NCBI RefSeq assembly: GCF_040954835.1
Contig: NC_090700.1
Location: forward strand, 19,821,501-19,885,500
DNA: 64,000 nt
Reading direction: 5' to 3'
Origin: Lepisosteus oculatus
Taxonomy: Eukaryota > Chordata > Actinopteri > Semionotiformes > Lepisosteidae
This document shows, one piece after another, positions 1 through 13,900 of this stretch (positions are counted from its first letter, which is position 1; every line of letters begins with the position of its first letter). Under the pieces are notes generated by a model. The model was given only the letters and a program-made list of their open reading frames with translations, searched no databases and had not been told where the DNA came from. The position numbers and the translations under genes were made by a program.

Positions 1-1700
1 TCCCTGACTTTTCCCTCATTTACAAAACCTGAGGTGAAAAGGGCATATATGAAGGACAAAGTAATATGTGGTTACAGACATTTCCATTAAGCATTACATT
101 TGCATTCATTTAATGTAAATTAAGAATACATTTAGATGATCACATAACTGACTTTATACAGAGCCCTATATATGTTACTTCTTAGTAGATTTCTTAGGTG
201 TGAAGAAAGGTGGTCAAGTAAATAAAAGGCATTGGTTTAGGAGCAAGTGTAATCAGTGTAAGAAGGGGTATTGTGCAATTATAGGAATTTAGGGTGATTG
301 TTGGGGGGAGTAAATATATAGGTTCTGATAAGTGTGGGTTCCTGTAGGAGTCGTTTGTAATTGCTATAAATGGGTTGTTTTCTGTTATGTGATGCTAGAT
401 TTATTTTAATGTAATGTTTATTTCTACTGTTTATGTTTTTGTAAATCTACAGTATGTATGTGTGTGAAACACCTGCTTGGATGCAAAAGATTTTGTTGCT
501 AAATCAAAAAATAAAGTTTCATTGTACGTAGGAAGGAAACTGGATGATGTTTGTGTGGTTTTTTTTTTGGCAGAGGACTCCTGTCTATTTCAATTGAACA
601 GTGAGTGCAAAGATAGTTTTATTTCATTGAGTATGCACAGCTGTTATGTCTTGTGCATGTACAGTATCCAGTATATGCTTGGATTGTATTGGCTGTACAA
701 TTAACAGAAAAGTCAAATACAATATGCGTAGGGTTAAATCGACATGTCGTGAACAGGGTTGGATTTAGAAATGTTTGGCCAAGGTTTTTATAAAAATATC
801 CCAAGTCGAGTACAGTGGTCAGGTTTGTTATGCTTTGTAGCCAAATGATCTCCATGTGGATAACATTTGAAGTGCATAACCTGTTCAACGCCTTTCTTTT
901 CATGAACAATCAAGTAGAAGATGTGGGGCTTTCATATTGAACTTGCACTTAAAAATTCAGTACTAATCGAGAAAAACCCAACTAAACGACTTTCTGGGTT
1001 TGAATTTCAAAGGAGTCACGTACATGGAAGAAAAATTCGTGAAACTGAAAGTCCTCCCCCCCCTCCTCCCCTGTCCGGCTTTTTCTTTGTTGTCATTGGT
1101 GAACAAGCGAAAGGGGGGTGGAGGGAGCGACTGGGATTTGAAAGATTTACAGGCGGGGGCTCAGATCACATCTGCTCCCGCCGACTGCGAGCCGATTAAA
1201 TTACTCCAGCCCTCACACATGAGGTTTCTGCTACAGAAAAGAAACGAGTCAGTGTCGCCCGGCGGTCGCGTTGAGCACAGTCCTCTCACTGCGCTATCTG
1301 GAAACAGAAGACAGCCCTTGACCGTGTGGCAAACGAAAACTTCAGTGAAACTTTTTTTGCCTACTAATTAAGCAGGACAGATAAAAGGTTCGTGTGTGTA
1401 ATACATTTTTGAGGACTATGAATTATCCTCGTATTGCATAAAATTATTATGCGGAGTTAATAATTGCATTAAAGTGATGCATTAATTTAATCTTTGAAGC
1501 TTGGATTGGACAGGTGGTGCGTTGTTTTAAAACGCGTTAAGTATTTCACATTAGTGACAGGGTGCAAAGTGATGTTTTTTTTTTCTTCAGATGTCCCTTG
1601 CTGACTGCGCTTATCCCCTCTGATCTCCAAAAGGCAGGTCGGGGCTGGAGTTTTCTCACGGGGTGTTAGTGGAGGGTGCTGGACTGCTCCGCGAAGCAGG
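1..1700. other. HUNK upstream region and 5' UTR
   Basis: No protein gene is visible here. From about 1,050 to 1,330 the sequence is richer in G+C and CpG than its surroundings (CGCCCGGCGGTCGCG near 1,255), as expected of a vertebrate promoter. No TATA box is placed convincingly, and the transcription start was not mapped. The first kilobase is ordinary AT-rich sequence. Confidence 0.5.
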
Positions 1701-1934
1701 ATGCCCGCTGCGGTCAGGGAAATGGTGAACGACGGACCTCGTCTTTTTGGACTAAAGACGCCTTGCATTGCCATTGAAAGCAGCTTCCCGTCTTTCGCAC
1801 CGTGTCCTTCCCGAGAAAGTCATCGTACGTTTTACCACACCAAAAGAGTCGGGAATTACCTCATTGGCAGAAAACTTGGAGAAGGCTCTTTCGCTAAAGT
1901 AAGAGAAGGGCTGCATGTGATGACCGGGGAGACG
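1701..1934 (+). CDS. HUNK: HUNK coding exon 1 (residues 1-78)
   Basis: The ATG at 1701 opens [17 protein letters not shown], a start like mammalian HUNK. The exon carries the first kinase strand and the glycine-rich loop GEGSFAKV. It ends in phase 0 at ACG, followed by the donor GTATGT. Confidence 0.92.
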
Positions 1935-4900
1935 GTATGTTTTCACCTCTTTATTTTCTATCACTTTTGCTTGAGATTCTGTTGAAACAGTCTGTTGACA
2001 TTTTCTCAGAAATCATACAGTAAAGAAGCACTGTTCATTTCTGTTCTTAATTTAAAATTGTTTAGTTACATTTGCTTTTGTACGATTTTATACGAAATCA
2101 ACCAGTGTAGTTCCTAAACCAAAATAAGACAGTGTACAGTAGTCCATATACAGTGTGAGGGTATCACCTTCGAAACCAGCATTAAAAGGGAAAACGTTTG
2201 TATATTGGAAAAAAAGAGTGAACCGCCCCACAAAGTGCTCCACTAGTACGTGTCTTCCAAAATGCACGTGTCATCGTTGTATTGCATGTACTGTATATGT
2301 ATTTCGTACCTAGCGGTTAATATAGTAGCCCTGAATACTGTTACACCATGTTTACTTTACTGTTAGTATTTTTGAGTGAGCGATTCGGTTCTTAAGTTTT
2401 GGAATTAATATCGATAGCGCCCAACTCCATTAGGACAGGGAATATTTAATGTTGCATACACTAAAGGTCTTTTTGTATGACCAGCGAATGCTCATAATTG
2501 AATTTTGATGTTATCTGGTCAAGAGCACGTCGGCGGTGCTTCAGCTGAAATATCAGATACCGGTGGTATTTTAGGGTGGTGTTTCTCATCTTCAGGTTTG
2601 AAGTGATAACAGGAAACGTCCGCAAAGTTCCAGGTCAATCACTGCTCAAATGTTATTAGATAATACTTGCATCAATGGGGCTTACTGAGGTGTCTGAATT
2701 AAGAAGAGATTACCCCAGAGAGGGTATACCTAGAAACTTAATGAATGTCGTGTTAATGAACATATTAAGTAAATAGCAGCAAATCTGTAGCATTATTTGA
2801 AATACCTGGGACTTACATATAGGAATTAAATGTAATTTGGATTTGCTTGAGAACTCCCTACAGATATAGCTTTCTGTTTGTGGCGTTATGAATACGTTTA
2901 TAAAAAATGAATGTTAGTTTCCGAAACGTATGTTCAGCAGCTAAATTGGTTTTGGTGATTAAAATTGAATGCTTGTAAATATAGCACTGGTTTACACGTG
3001 AAATCTGTTCGTACTTTTTTCGTTAGGTAAACCACCGCTGTTTTCGTTTAAGGCCATCTAATGGTCTCCGCATACTTCTGGCGAGTGCATATGAGGAGAA
3101 AATTAATTTGTCATCCAGTTATTCACCGCATAAATGCTCAGGCTCTCATTCATAAAGGACTTTAGTGCCCGTCTGTTCCCTTGTTTGCAATTACTGTAAG
3201 TTCTGAATGGCTTTGTTTGTGTTTGTGAGAGGCACGGCACAGTTACATCTGAGAAAACAACTGCCATTGTCTGGGTGGCCTGGAATCGCTATTCAAACTA
3301 CTACCATAGCACAGCTACAGTACATAAAACGTACATTGCATTTTTAGTTTTTTTAGTTTTTTAGTTTTTAGGGCAACTCACTCCTTCATCCTCTGTCTCA
3401 CTTTCGAACTCCCTGTTCCCTCTTCTGCGGTGCCTTTCCTTCTAAACAAAAGATTCATCGCATCTCTTGATGACTTCAAGGAGAGCAACGCAGGTTATGT
3501 GTTCCTAAACCGTGTTTGGACGATTATAAACTGAATGGATCTTTTAATGATACTGATCTAAAATACCTACACCAAATAAACAAAAAACTTGTATTTGCTC
3601 AACTATCTCCACGTTTAAAACACAAAACTAATGAAAATACAAAGGATTAGGGCTACCCTGGACAACTTTTCCTGTGTTTGGGGAAGCCAGCAGGATTTAG
3701 ACTAATAATGTGTATCCTAGATAACACAATAAACCTTTTAACAGCCCACTTCTTTTCTGGGCCTGAAATGCAGAATCTCAATGTGCTGGGAAGGGCCAGT
3801 AGCAGAACACATGCTGTTTTTCATGTAAACAGTTCAGTCACATTATAATCAGCTGCTCTGCTCGGTTCCTAAATTGTTGTCTCTTGTTTTAGCAATGCGA
3901 TCCATTAACGGGTCGTAACCTGTCAGTTGCATATAACCTCTTTTTGTGGGGGCAATGAAGAGACTACAGGGAATAAGGGGGTGACTCTTTAAGTGGTTTG
4001 CGAGAACCATTCAAGTGGTCCAATTAAAATGCATAAGTTTGGTTAGGTAATTAAGAGCATGGGTGGAATGCTGAAGCTCTTGACGTAGTTAGACAGCATC
4101 TCCTTACTCCTAACAAGTACTCCTTACTACCTTTGTGGAGTAAAAACTGCACAAAGATAAAATGCATTAGTGCAGCACTCAGTAGTAAAAGGCAAGAGTT
4201 CTGCTTGCTGTTTTCTGTTCTGCAGGACACTTTTGCCTTATTCAAATAAAGTAACAAACGTTCTAAGCAGCTACAAACAACCCTTTCTGCTCTGTCAGTT
4301 GCAATTCTCAGATTTGTTCAGGAGGCATGTATTTTTTTAATTTAATGGAACATAGCACAATTGTTCTCCAGAATAGGTGGCAACACGTACTATGTAAGGC
4401 CAATTGTTTTTTCTCATGTTAATTGAGCAATTAAGCGACAGTTAATATTGTGAATGTGCAGGGAATCAGGGGCCTACAGAAATAAAATCCTCACTATTGA
4501 TTGCATTGGGTTTTAGCACTCTCACACTAGCTCTTACGAAATTAACTTAAGCTAGGCTGGGAGCTTAGGTACCAGACAGAGCAAATTGAAATGCCAGTCT
4601 TCAATCTGCCTCAATAATCCTGTTTGATTTGATTGCTTTAAATGGGAAAGATAACTGTTAAGATGCCTTTGTCATTTCATTAAAAAAAAAACAAGAACTG
4701 GTGACAGATACATTCCCCTCTTGAAGAATGTGGAGTGGAGAATGATAGAGAATGCAGTGAGTGATAAACATTAGCTCTATTGCTTTGAATTAGTAGGCAC
4801 TGCTGGAATTGTCAGTTTCACTGGGATTCTTTGCGTATTTGGAGAAATAAACCAGACTTTCAAGTTTTTGCATTTATGGCAGTTCAAATCAGACTCTCAA

Positions 4901-7900
4901 AGTAGGTAAAATGAATGCCCCTGTGGTGTTTTACCTTGCTGCATAAACTATTGCTTATAATCAGCTGGGAAATGGTTAATGCAGTGTTCAAACCCGAGGC
5001 CGAAGTTTGATGGACATGTCAGTTTCTCCACGTTTTTTCTTTTTTGCTTTTGTGAAACAAATCTGGATTTGTTTATATAGGTCCGGGTGGTACTGCTATT
5101 TAGTTCTATCTTGGTGGCCTGTCTGGGTGGAGTTTGCATGTTTTGTGTAATCTTTTTCTGCTGTGGTTTCCTTTCACCTGCCAAAAACGTGCAAGGTGGG
5201 TTTGATTATTCCCTCCTACAGTTTAATTTCCCTTCATTAGTAAGGGGTCACCCCTTCTCATTGCTCTGGCCTGTCAAGACTGGCTCTTATAGGTGTGAGT
5301 TACTTGCAAGACATTGTTAGCACATAAAAAGACTGTGTTGGAGAGGCTGTTTCAGCTTGCCAGATGGCATGGTGGCATTGCTACCTTGCAGTGCTGGGGC
5401 CCTGGGTTCAATTCTGGACCAGGTATGCTGTCTGTGTGGAGTTTGTAATGCTCTCCACGTGTTTGCGTGGGTTTCCTGCAGGGGCTTCAGTTTCCATTCA
5501 CAGTCCGAAAACATCTTGAAAGGTTAATTGACTTCTGGGATAATTAGCCCTGATGTGAGTGTATTTGTTGTGTTTACCCTGCAATGGACTGGCATCGCAT
5601 CCAAGGTGTACCCAGCCTTGTGCCTGTTGAGCCAGGATAAGGTCTAGATCCCCAGCAACCTTGAATTAGATGGAGCTTTTAGAAAACAGATGGATGTTTT
5701 AGTTTGTCCTTCCAGGTCTATTACTATGAACACGCAAGTTCGGAATTCCAGCATGGAATTTTCCTTTGTTTAGGTGTGTAATTATGCTTTCATAAATTTT
5801 AGAGGCTTATTAAAACTCATTTTACGAACTACTTTTATAACACTTTACAGAAATCTCCACTGGCTGTGTCGCATGCAACACAGACAACAGCTCACAACAG
5901 ATGGATATGTTGCACGTACAGAACATGCACCACTTGCAAATATGCCTCTGTACTGTAATTAGATACTGTTCCTAATCCCCTGAGCCTATTAAAGTGCGCA
6001 GAAACATTTCAACACGCATTTGTGACTGTTTCCACCAGTCACACCTGTTTTTTAAGGCCAGACTGAGACTCGTGTGCCCTCCTCTCAGGTGGCGGTGAAA
6101 GTGATCGACAAGCGGAAGGCCAAAAAGGATTCCTACGTGACGAAAAACCTGAGGCGGGAGGGTCAGATCCAGCAGATGATCCGCCACCCCAACATCACCC
6201 AGCTGCTGGACATTTTAGAGACGGAGAACAGCTACTACCTGGTGATGGAGCTGTGCCGAGGGGGCAACCTGATGGACCGCATCTATGAAAAGAAGAAGCT
6301 AGAGGAGAGGGAGGCGCAGAAATACGTCAGGCAGCTGGTCACGGCTGTGGAGCACCTGCACCGGGCCGGGGTGGTGCACAGGTAACTCTCACTGAATGTT
6401 TTGGGGTGCCCTCATCCGTGCCTCGGTCTTCTTTGGGTTACATTTGTGCATATTTATGTGGCTGTTTTCTCTGGAGCCAAACATCCCTCAGAAATATGGA
6501 TGGCCATGTCTAATACATAAAACTCCAGGAGAGAGAACTATATTTATTCTTCTTCACTTGAACCCCTAGAGTGGCATAAGCTTTTGAATCCCCGAACAAA
6601 TAACTCTTCTTTCCCGATATAATACATACACTGTTGGTCTGGTGGCAGTGTAGTGTGTCCCTGTTTTAGTGAGAAAGCTGTGCAGCTAAGGAAAGAGTGA
6701 GCTCTCTAATGTATCTTCTCACATCATAAACATATTGCCTTTTCTAAACACTGAGTCACAATTAATTATCAGTTATCAACTGCCTTTCCTATGATTTTTT
6801 CAGGGTATTTTTACACTTGCACAAGCTTTCAAAAAAGAACACACAGGGCTGCCAGCACACATAGACAAGTTCTTCATCGTTGTCGTGACATTATAGAGAA
6901 AACTGGTATCTATTCAGGAATGCCAGGATATTGCTGAATCCAGGGATTACAGAGAAGAACAAACAGTTTGGCTCTTTTCCTTGGTATTGTAGTTTTAATC
7001 TATCAAACACTGATACATCAAAGTTATATATTAACGCATGGAAGTAGCATAAAGCAATAAAGCAGTCCTGACCCATGTGATAAATTACAGGTCACAAAGC
7101 CTGCAGATAATATTTAAGAAAGGTAACTATGATTCTCATGGCCAATGATACAATTCCTGATCCTGAAGGCACAGTCCGACCCTTGTAAATTCTTGTGACG
7201 TGAGACAATGTTTCCTTTGTCTGATACATGAAAACAGTTCATGCATTCCACACAACTTAATTTAGGACACTGTGTCTGTTATATCTTGTGTATCATTCGA
7301 CTGCCTTTTTGCGTCTAATACAGTGCATTATTTTTGATTCTGGTATTTATAATGGATGGTTCATCATGGTGTTTGACTATAGTTGTTCCTAAACGTTTAA
7401 GTCTTCAGAATTGAAAAGGGGTTCAGAATGATAATAGCATATAAACCTAACTTCTCCTCGAACTATTTCAAACTGAAAAAATAAATTAAATCAAACTAAA
7501 AACATTTTTCCCTTAAATGTTAACAGTATCTCTCTAGACTTTTAGAAAACCTCAGATTGAAAGACTTTGAAATAAGTATTACACTTATGCACGGGATACA
7601 TAATTGTGGTGCTAGATTTGTAAATTCTTATAAACAATTCCTTGACACAATCAAGAGAGTCCAATACAGTAGGGGCTCAGTGTTTTGCTAAAAGAATATG
7701 CATGCTTTCAATTGAAACTTATGCTTCAATCATTTAACAATAGATGTGTGTGTTTCTTTCACAGAGACCTGAAGATAGAGAACCTTCTACTGGATGAAGA
7801 TGACAACATAAAGCTTATAGGTAATACATGAAACCAAATTAAAATATACCTCTTAAAAATGAACCCTACTTGAAGTATTTCAGAATTTCTTTTATGCAAT

Positions 7901-10900
7901 GTACATCGCTTTGATTTGATTTGATTAATCTGTTTCGAATTACAATCTATGTTTTAATGTGAAAGAAACATAGTACCATATGCAGAAGCAGCCAACTTTA
8001 TAAATCTCTTTAAAATTCAAAAACAATGCCTCTTCTTCTCTTTCAAAGCCATTCAGTGGTGAAACCCCAAATAACTTGTAAATGGATATTAGCATGGGAT
8101 AAGAAAATAACTTTCATCAAAAAAGGTATTGGTAGTTTTCCAGGGAGGAAACATCTGTCTGAAGTTCTCAGTCAAAAAAGATTTAATTATGTGGCCAGGT
8201 TTAATTAGGAATACATTAACTAGTTCAAACTTAACAAGTTCTCGCCCGAGTGTGAAGTATTTGGAACATCAGTACTATGTTATAGGAGGTTTATTTAACA
8301 GCAAGTGTTACATGTGGAGAATTGGGTCATTGTTAGGCACTGCTAAATACTGCAGCGATAAAATAATGGTTTTAATATGCATGGAAAACTTAACAATTAA
8401 GAGAAGCCATGGTAATACAAATAAATCAGTGCTGAATTGTCTTTTCTTTCCCAGATTTTGGCCTGAGTAATTGCGCTTGGATGCTGGGTTATTCTGACCC
8501 CTTCAGTACTCAGTGTGGCAGCCCTGCGTATGCAGCACCCGAGCTCCTGTCCAAAAAGAGATACGGCCCCAAAGTGGACGTCTGGTCCATGTAAGTGATT
8601 TTTCCAGTATGCTCAGCCAGTTACAGAGAGGCTTGGAGATCTCCACTCCACTCTTAAACAGCAAAATCGTAATTCTACCTTAAGAAGTGACCTTTCTACA
8701 AATATGTTAATGTTCTGTATAGCTAAATTCATTATTTGCTGTCATAACCATGCTAAATAACTTACCTACTCAACATACTGTACCTGGAGTTTGATGAGCA
8801 GGTACAAGCAACAGTGCACCTATGAACAGTGCAACTAGATTGCAACATTCTGAAAATGTATTTATTCTACACTTATGAAGAGGTGGCAGCATCTAAAGCA
8901 AAGCACAGGCGATTACAATTTTTAATGTATATAAATGTAGCAGAAGATCTTCACCTTTGGATAAGGTGTGACAGACACACCTTAAATATATATGGGCAGA
9001 TTGCATTTCCAGCTGCCAAGGGTTTCCCAGAAATGACTCTCAAGCGAAAACATTTCACAAGAACAATTAACGGTCAGTTGTAAACAAGTGAAACCACCAT
9101 ATATAAAAGAAAGGTTATATTTGTCTCTTTGGTGGCCTCAAGTGACAGCTCCTGGTCATTACACCCTGTACACTCAACCTGGACCATTCAACATAGTTAT
9201 AAATGACAGAAGGCCATTCAGTCCATCATTTGGTTGCTAGTAGCTAATTAATCCAAGGATCTCAACCAGCTGTTTCCAGAAAAATATCACAGGCAACACA
9301 GCCCACACCACCTGTACTGCAGCCCTTTTAATGTCTGGTAGGTTAAAGGGGTCACTGTGTCCCAAAGATCAGGAACAGAGGCTTTCTTTAGTCTTGAACA
9401 GAGAAGACTGCAAGGGGCCTCATCCAAGTATTCAAAATCCTTCAAGACCTTGATCAAGTCAACCCACTGTACTTCTTCAGGATGAACAGTGCAACACAGA
9501 CTAGAGGGCACAAGTAGAAACTATGTGGAAGTGAGTTTAATACAGAGAATATGAGGCATGTATTTAATCAGAGGGTCATAGGAGTCTGGAACAAGTTATC
9601 CAGCCACATTGGTACCCTGGTTTCTTTTAAGAAGCAGCTGGATGAAACCCTTGGATCAGTTAGCAGTTAACTACAGAACTTTACAAGCTAAATGGGCCGA
9701 ATTACTTCTTCCCCTGTGTCACTGTTCTAATGTTCTTAGCAAACTGGTCTAACCAATTGCACCCCAACCTCATTGGCGCTCAGAAATCGTGCATCTCTGG
9801 CTGGGGAATCCCAATCACAGCCAGCACTTCATGTCAATTGATCATAAACGCAGGTAAAAGACATAAACCTGGCAAATGAAAATCCCAGCACTTGGTTTCA
9901 AGTGGAGTTGGCTGTAGGATGAAAAGTTTTACTTAGTGCTTTTAAAAAGGGAAATAATGTGGTTCTCCTTTCTTTCCATGTTGAATTTCCCAGAGGTGTG
10001 AACATGTACGCCATGCTAACAGGAAACCTGCCCTTCACTGTGGAGCCCTTCAGTCTCAGAGCCCTGCACCAGAGGATGGTGGACAAGGACATGAACCCTC
10101 TGCCTCCACAGCTCTCCATAGGTAATTTCCACTCATGACAGTAGCTCCTGTTGACAATCCCGGGGACATTTTGGAATCCCTAATTGTTTTGCACACTCTT
10201 ATGACTGAACTTTAATTATTAGCTAGTTTTTACTAATCTCTATACACTTTGTATAAAGTGCTCTTGCAGTGGTTGTTGTCACAGCACTGTGAAGGCTATA
10301 AAAGATTTAGGTAATTAATTCCTTCCTTTTTTATTATTGCTGCATCTCTGCTGTGAAACATTGTGAAAACTGTTATTTGCTAATGCCGTATTGAAAAAGA
10401 AAACAATCCACAACCTTGACTATTAGAATGTAGTAGTCACTGGTCTTTGCACATTTTTCAATAAATCTCTCTGGCTAGAGAAAAGCCCCCTGCTCACAAT
10501 TCTGAAGTCGCACAAGGACTACACAGAAGTGAAGCGCCCAAGTTTCGATGTGGAGTTTTAGCAAGTTACTGTACATTTGGAGAACATGCCTAGAGTTGGT
10601 TTCATTTATACATTTTGGATATTCAGGAAAATAAAGTTCATATGTGAGGGTTGAATGTTTTCTCACATGGTAAGTTAGGAGATTCTAAGAAAAGGGTTCT
10701 TTTGAAACAAAACCTAAATTTGTTTGTGTTAGGCACTGGAATTTAGTAGTTAGAAACTGTTGTTAACTGCATGACTGAATTAGAAAGAAAATGCCTTTTT
10801 TAGTTCAAAACAAAATACAGGAAGTTTATCTTTTGTTTGCATCTAACAAGTGCCCAGATAACACTACAAATGCATTTAAAAGCTTCATTCTGTTGATGCC

Positions 10901-13900
10901 AGCTTTACTGTGAAGCCTGTTTTCAACCATATGAGGGACAAAAATATTTTTGGCAACTAAGATTGTGTGTCTGAGTTTTTCTGCTAATTTCCCTAGCTTT
11001 GATAGATTAAGGAACAAATTCAAAGCATTCTTGTTTGGAACTGCTAGATGGAACATTTCAAGGGCATCTGCTACAGAGCAAAACCCTTTAAAAGCAAAAA
11101 AAACATTTATTTTCCAAATCTAAAACTAAAAGTTTTTTAATTTGCTGCAGTTAAGAACCTAAAAATACAAATATTGGCCTATTGGCCCTTCCACTGTTTA
11201 AATAAATTATCAGACCAAGAACTGTTTCTAAAAGTTCATCATACCAGTTTGACTTTGGTTTCCATATTTTTTACTTTTTGGTTTTACCATACTAGCATTA
11301 CGCTTTATTACACTAGAATGTAATAGTCATTGGTCTTGGCAGACTTTTCAATGAATCTCTCTGGCTAGAGAAAAGCCCCCTGCTCACAATTCTGAAACAA
11401 TTTGTACTTAATATACAAACTAATCCAGGTCCACATGTCAAGTTTGAACATTTTACAGTTCCTTTCATTACTTGAAGATTTCTGTGAGATCCCCCTCCAC
11501 CATCCTTTTTCCTGGCTAGAGAGACTGAAGGCTATAATAATATACTTTACTGTTTTTCCACCAGTAGGAAAAAAAGACCACAATGAGTTGTATGATTTCC
11601 CATTAATCTTTCAGCATGCTAACGCAGGGCCTCTGGAAGGTGGTTCAAATGTTTGTTTTTGGCTTTGTAACACCAGGAAGATGCTTTTACCTTTGCAATG
11701 AATGTGCAGTGAACTGCAACGTCAGGGAAAAGCCCTTAGGTCCTCTATTGTGTCCTTAAGTGACTTGGCCTAGTCTGTTTGAGTGCGGCGCTGCCACAGC
11801 AGGTGAGCTGCAAAAGTAACAGTACAAAAAAAGAAAATGTTTAAAAACAGCCATAAATAAAGGCATATATTTAGGTTAGTATCACGGTGAAAAGTTGAGA
11901 GAAAAAATGTTTTGGCTGTTGAGCCTTTTTCTCCTAAAGAGTTTTTCTTTTTCGTTCTACTTCTTTCTCACGCACACCTGAAGAAGGTGTAACATCTTTC
12001 TGCTTTTCAGCGTGGAAATGAGCTTTTCTTGTTCCTCTGCAGCTGACGCAGCTCCCTACTCAAACCTCTTTAAAGAATTATTATTGGGCAGCCATTGCAG
12101 AGTAGTCAGGCTGGGGCTGCTACTCTGTGGTGACACCCGCCTCTGAAAGCCTAAGACATGAAAACAAGTTATCTGACTTATCCAAGCCGTTTTCAGAGAA
12201 AATGAGGACATATTCTGTTGTTCACTGATTATACTTTTGTACATTACTAAAGGAGCGTGTCTTCTGAACCACTGCTTTCTATAAATATAACAACATAGTC
12301 ACCTATTGAAGTTCATAGCTTTGCCTGAAAATTATTCTGGGCACAGAGAGAAAAAAGCTCAATAGGCTGAAATAAGCCTTTTCTTGATCTTGCGGTTTTC
12401 CTGACTCTTAACTCTGCTTTCCACTCTGCGATCTGTCTACAGCTGCAGTCAACATGTTAAGAAGCCTGCTGGAGCCAGACCCAGTGAAGAGGCCAAATAT
12501 TCATCAAGTCATGATGGACCCATGGCTCAGAAGTGGAAGCCCTCCACACGGAGCAGCGTGTCTGAATAGGTACGGCAGGGTGAACTCATGCATGTTTAGA
12601 AACTGAAACCGCTCGATTCTAATCAAAGAACTTTGGCATAAAGGTGACATTAAATATTAAAAAATCAAAATAAGATCATTTTCTGCGTTTAACTACTCCA
12701 TTTCCTCCCCTGTTGTCTCAGCCACAACGATTTACAGATCACAAATCTTGAGAAGAAATCGAAACATCAACACATTTTTAAGTGGCTTTTCATTGGAGCA
12801 ATGAATGACAAAAATAGGCCAAGTCCATTGTGTCAGGGGACTGCTGTGAAAAGTACCCTGTCTCTTTAATTAGCTTTACCAAAGGATCTTAGAAGAAGAG
12901 TAAAACTTGTTTGCGGCTGGAAGGCTTCTCTGTAAGTCATGAAACTGGTTTTACTGCGCAGTTGAGCCTCATTACTCTAAATTGTTTTCATTAAATTCTC
13001 TGCTTAGAAAAAAGGATTTGAGTGCGAGACATAAGCCATTATTACTTTAAAGCACAGCATTGTGAAAAAAACATTGTGTGACATTTCGACTTTGAAAACA
13101 TAAGTTTCCTTCTTGAACTAAACATGTCGACCGTATTACAGGTCAGAGTGAGAATGTCTAGTCAGTTCAGTCTGCAAACCAGACATGTGTTTACTATTGC
13201 TGCACAGTAGCTAGCTACAGGAAGCACCTTAAATTAATTTTCCCTTAAATGTTCCATAACTTTAAGGTCTATGACAGATCAGCCGAGTGCAATGTAGTTA
13301 ATGTTTTACTGAGAGGAAATCTCACTGTATATAATGCTTAAGTTGTTCAATGGTAGATTTTATGCAATCAGGCCCACTTTGTTTAGTTTTGATGTCTTGA
13401 TGGTGCAGTTCAGATCGCTGTTAGGGCATTTTAGTTATCTGTAACAGTAGGGACAGTAACATTTCCTAGTTGCAGAGAATATGAGGAGAGACATTATCAC
13501 TTTTTCAATCAAATTAACTGGAACACTAATCACCTCGGTACATCTGTGCTTAAAATTTAGAACCAATGACTGGTTTAACCCCTTAACTGCCATTCAAGGA
13601 GATGTAACCCAGATACATACAGCCTCCATTGAAAATACCAATATTCCTTGATCAGGAACATTACTCATTCAAATGGCAGATTCAGCTCTATATACAATTA
13701 TGTGCACAACACATCACTGGAGAGGGCTGGGTGGGCACGATTTACATGTACATGTTGTACCAGTACACCAAGTTGATTATAAACTGGGGACACATGAATG
13801 GGATGATATAAAATATAAAATTTGGTAATTCTGTTTTCTTGTTCAAGCACCCAAACAGAAAAGCAAACAAGCAGTAGTAGTTATAGGAATGAAGGTGCAC

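Larger units (their letters stand above)
10122..12442 (+). other. HUNK: HUNK intron 5
   Basis: The intron contains an 85-bp direct repeat (10,422-10,505 and 11,312-11,396) and a decayed fold-back MITE (11,786-12,065). No coding sequence is supported. Confidence 0.75.
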
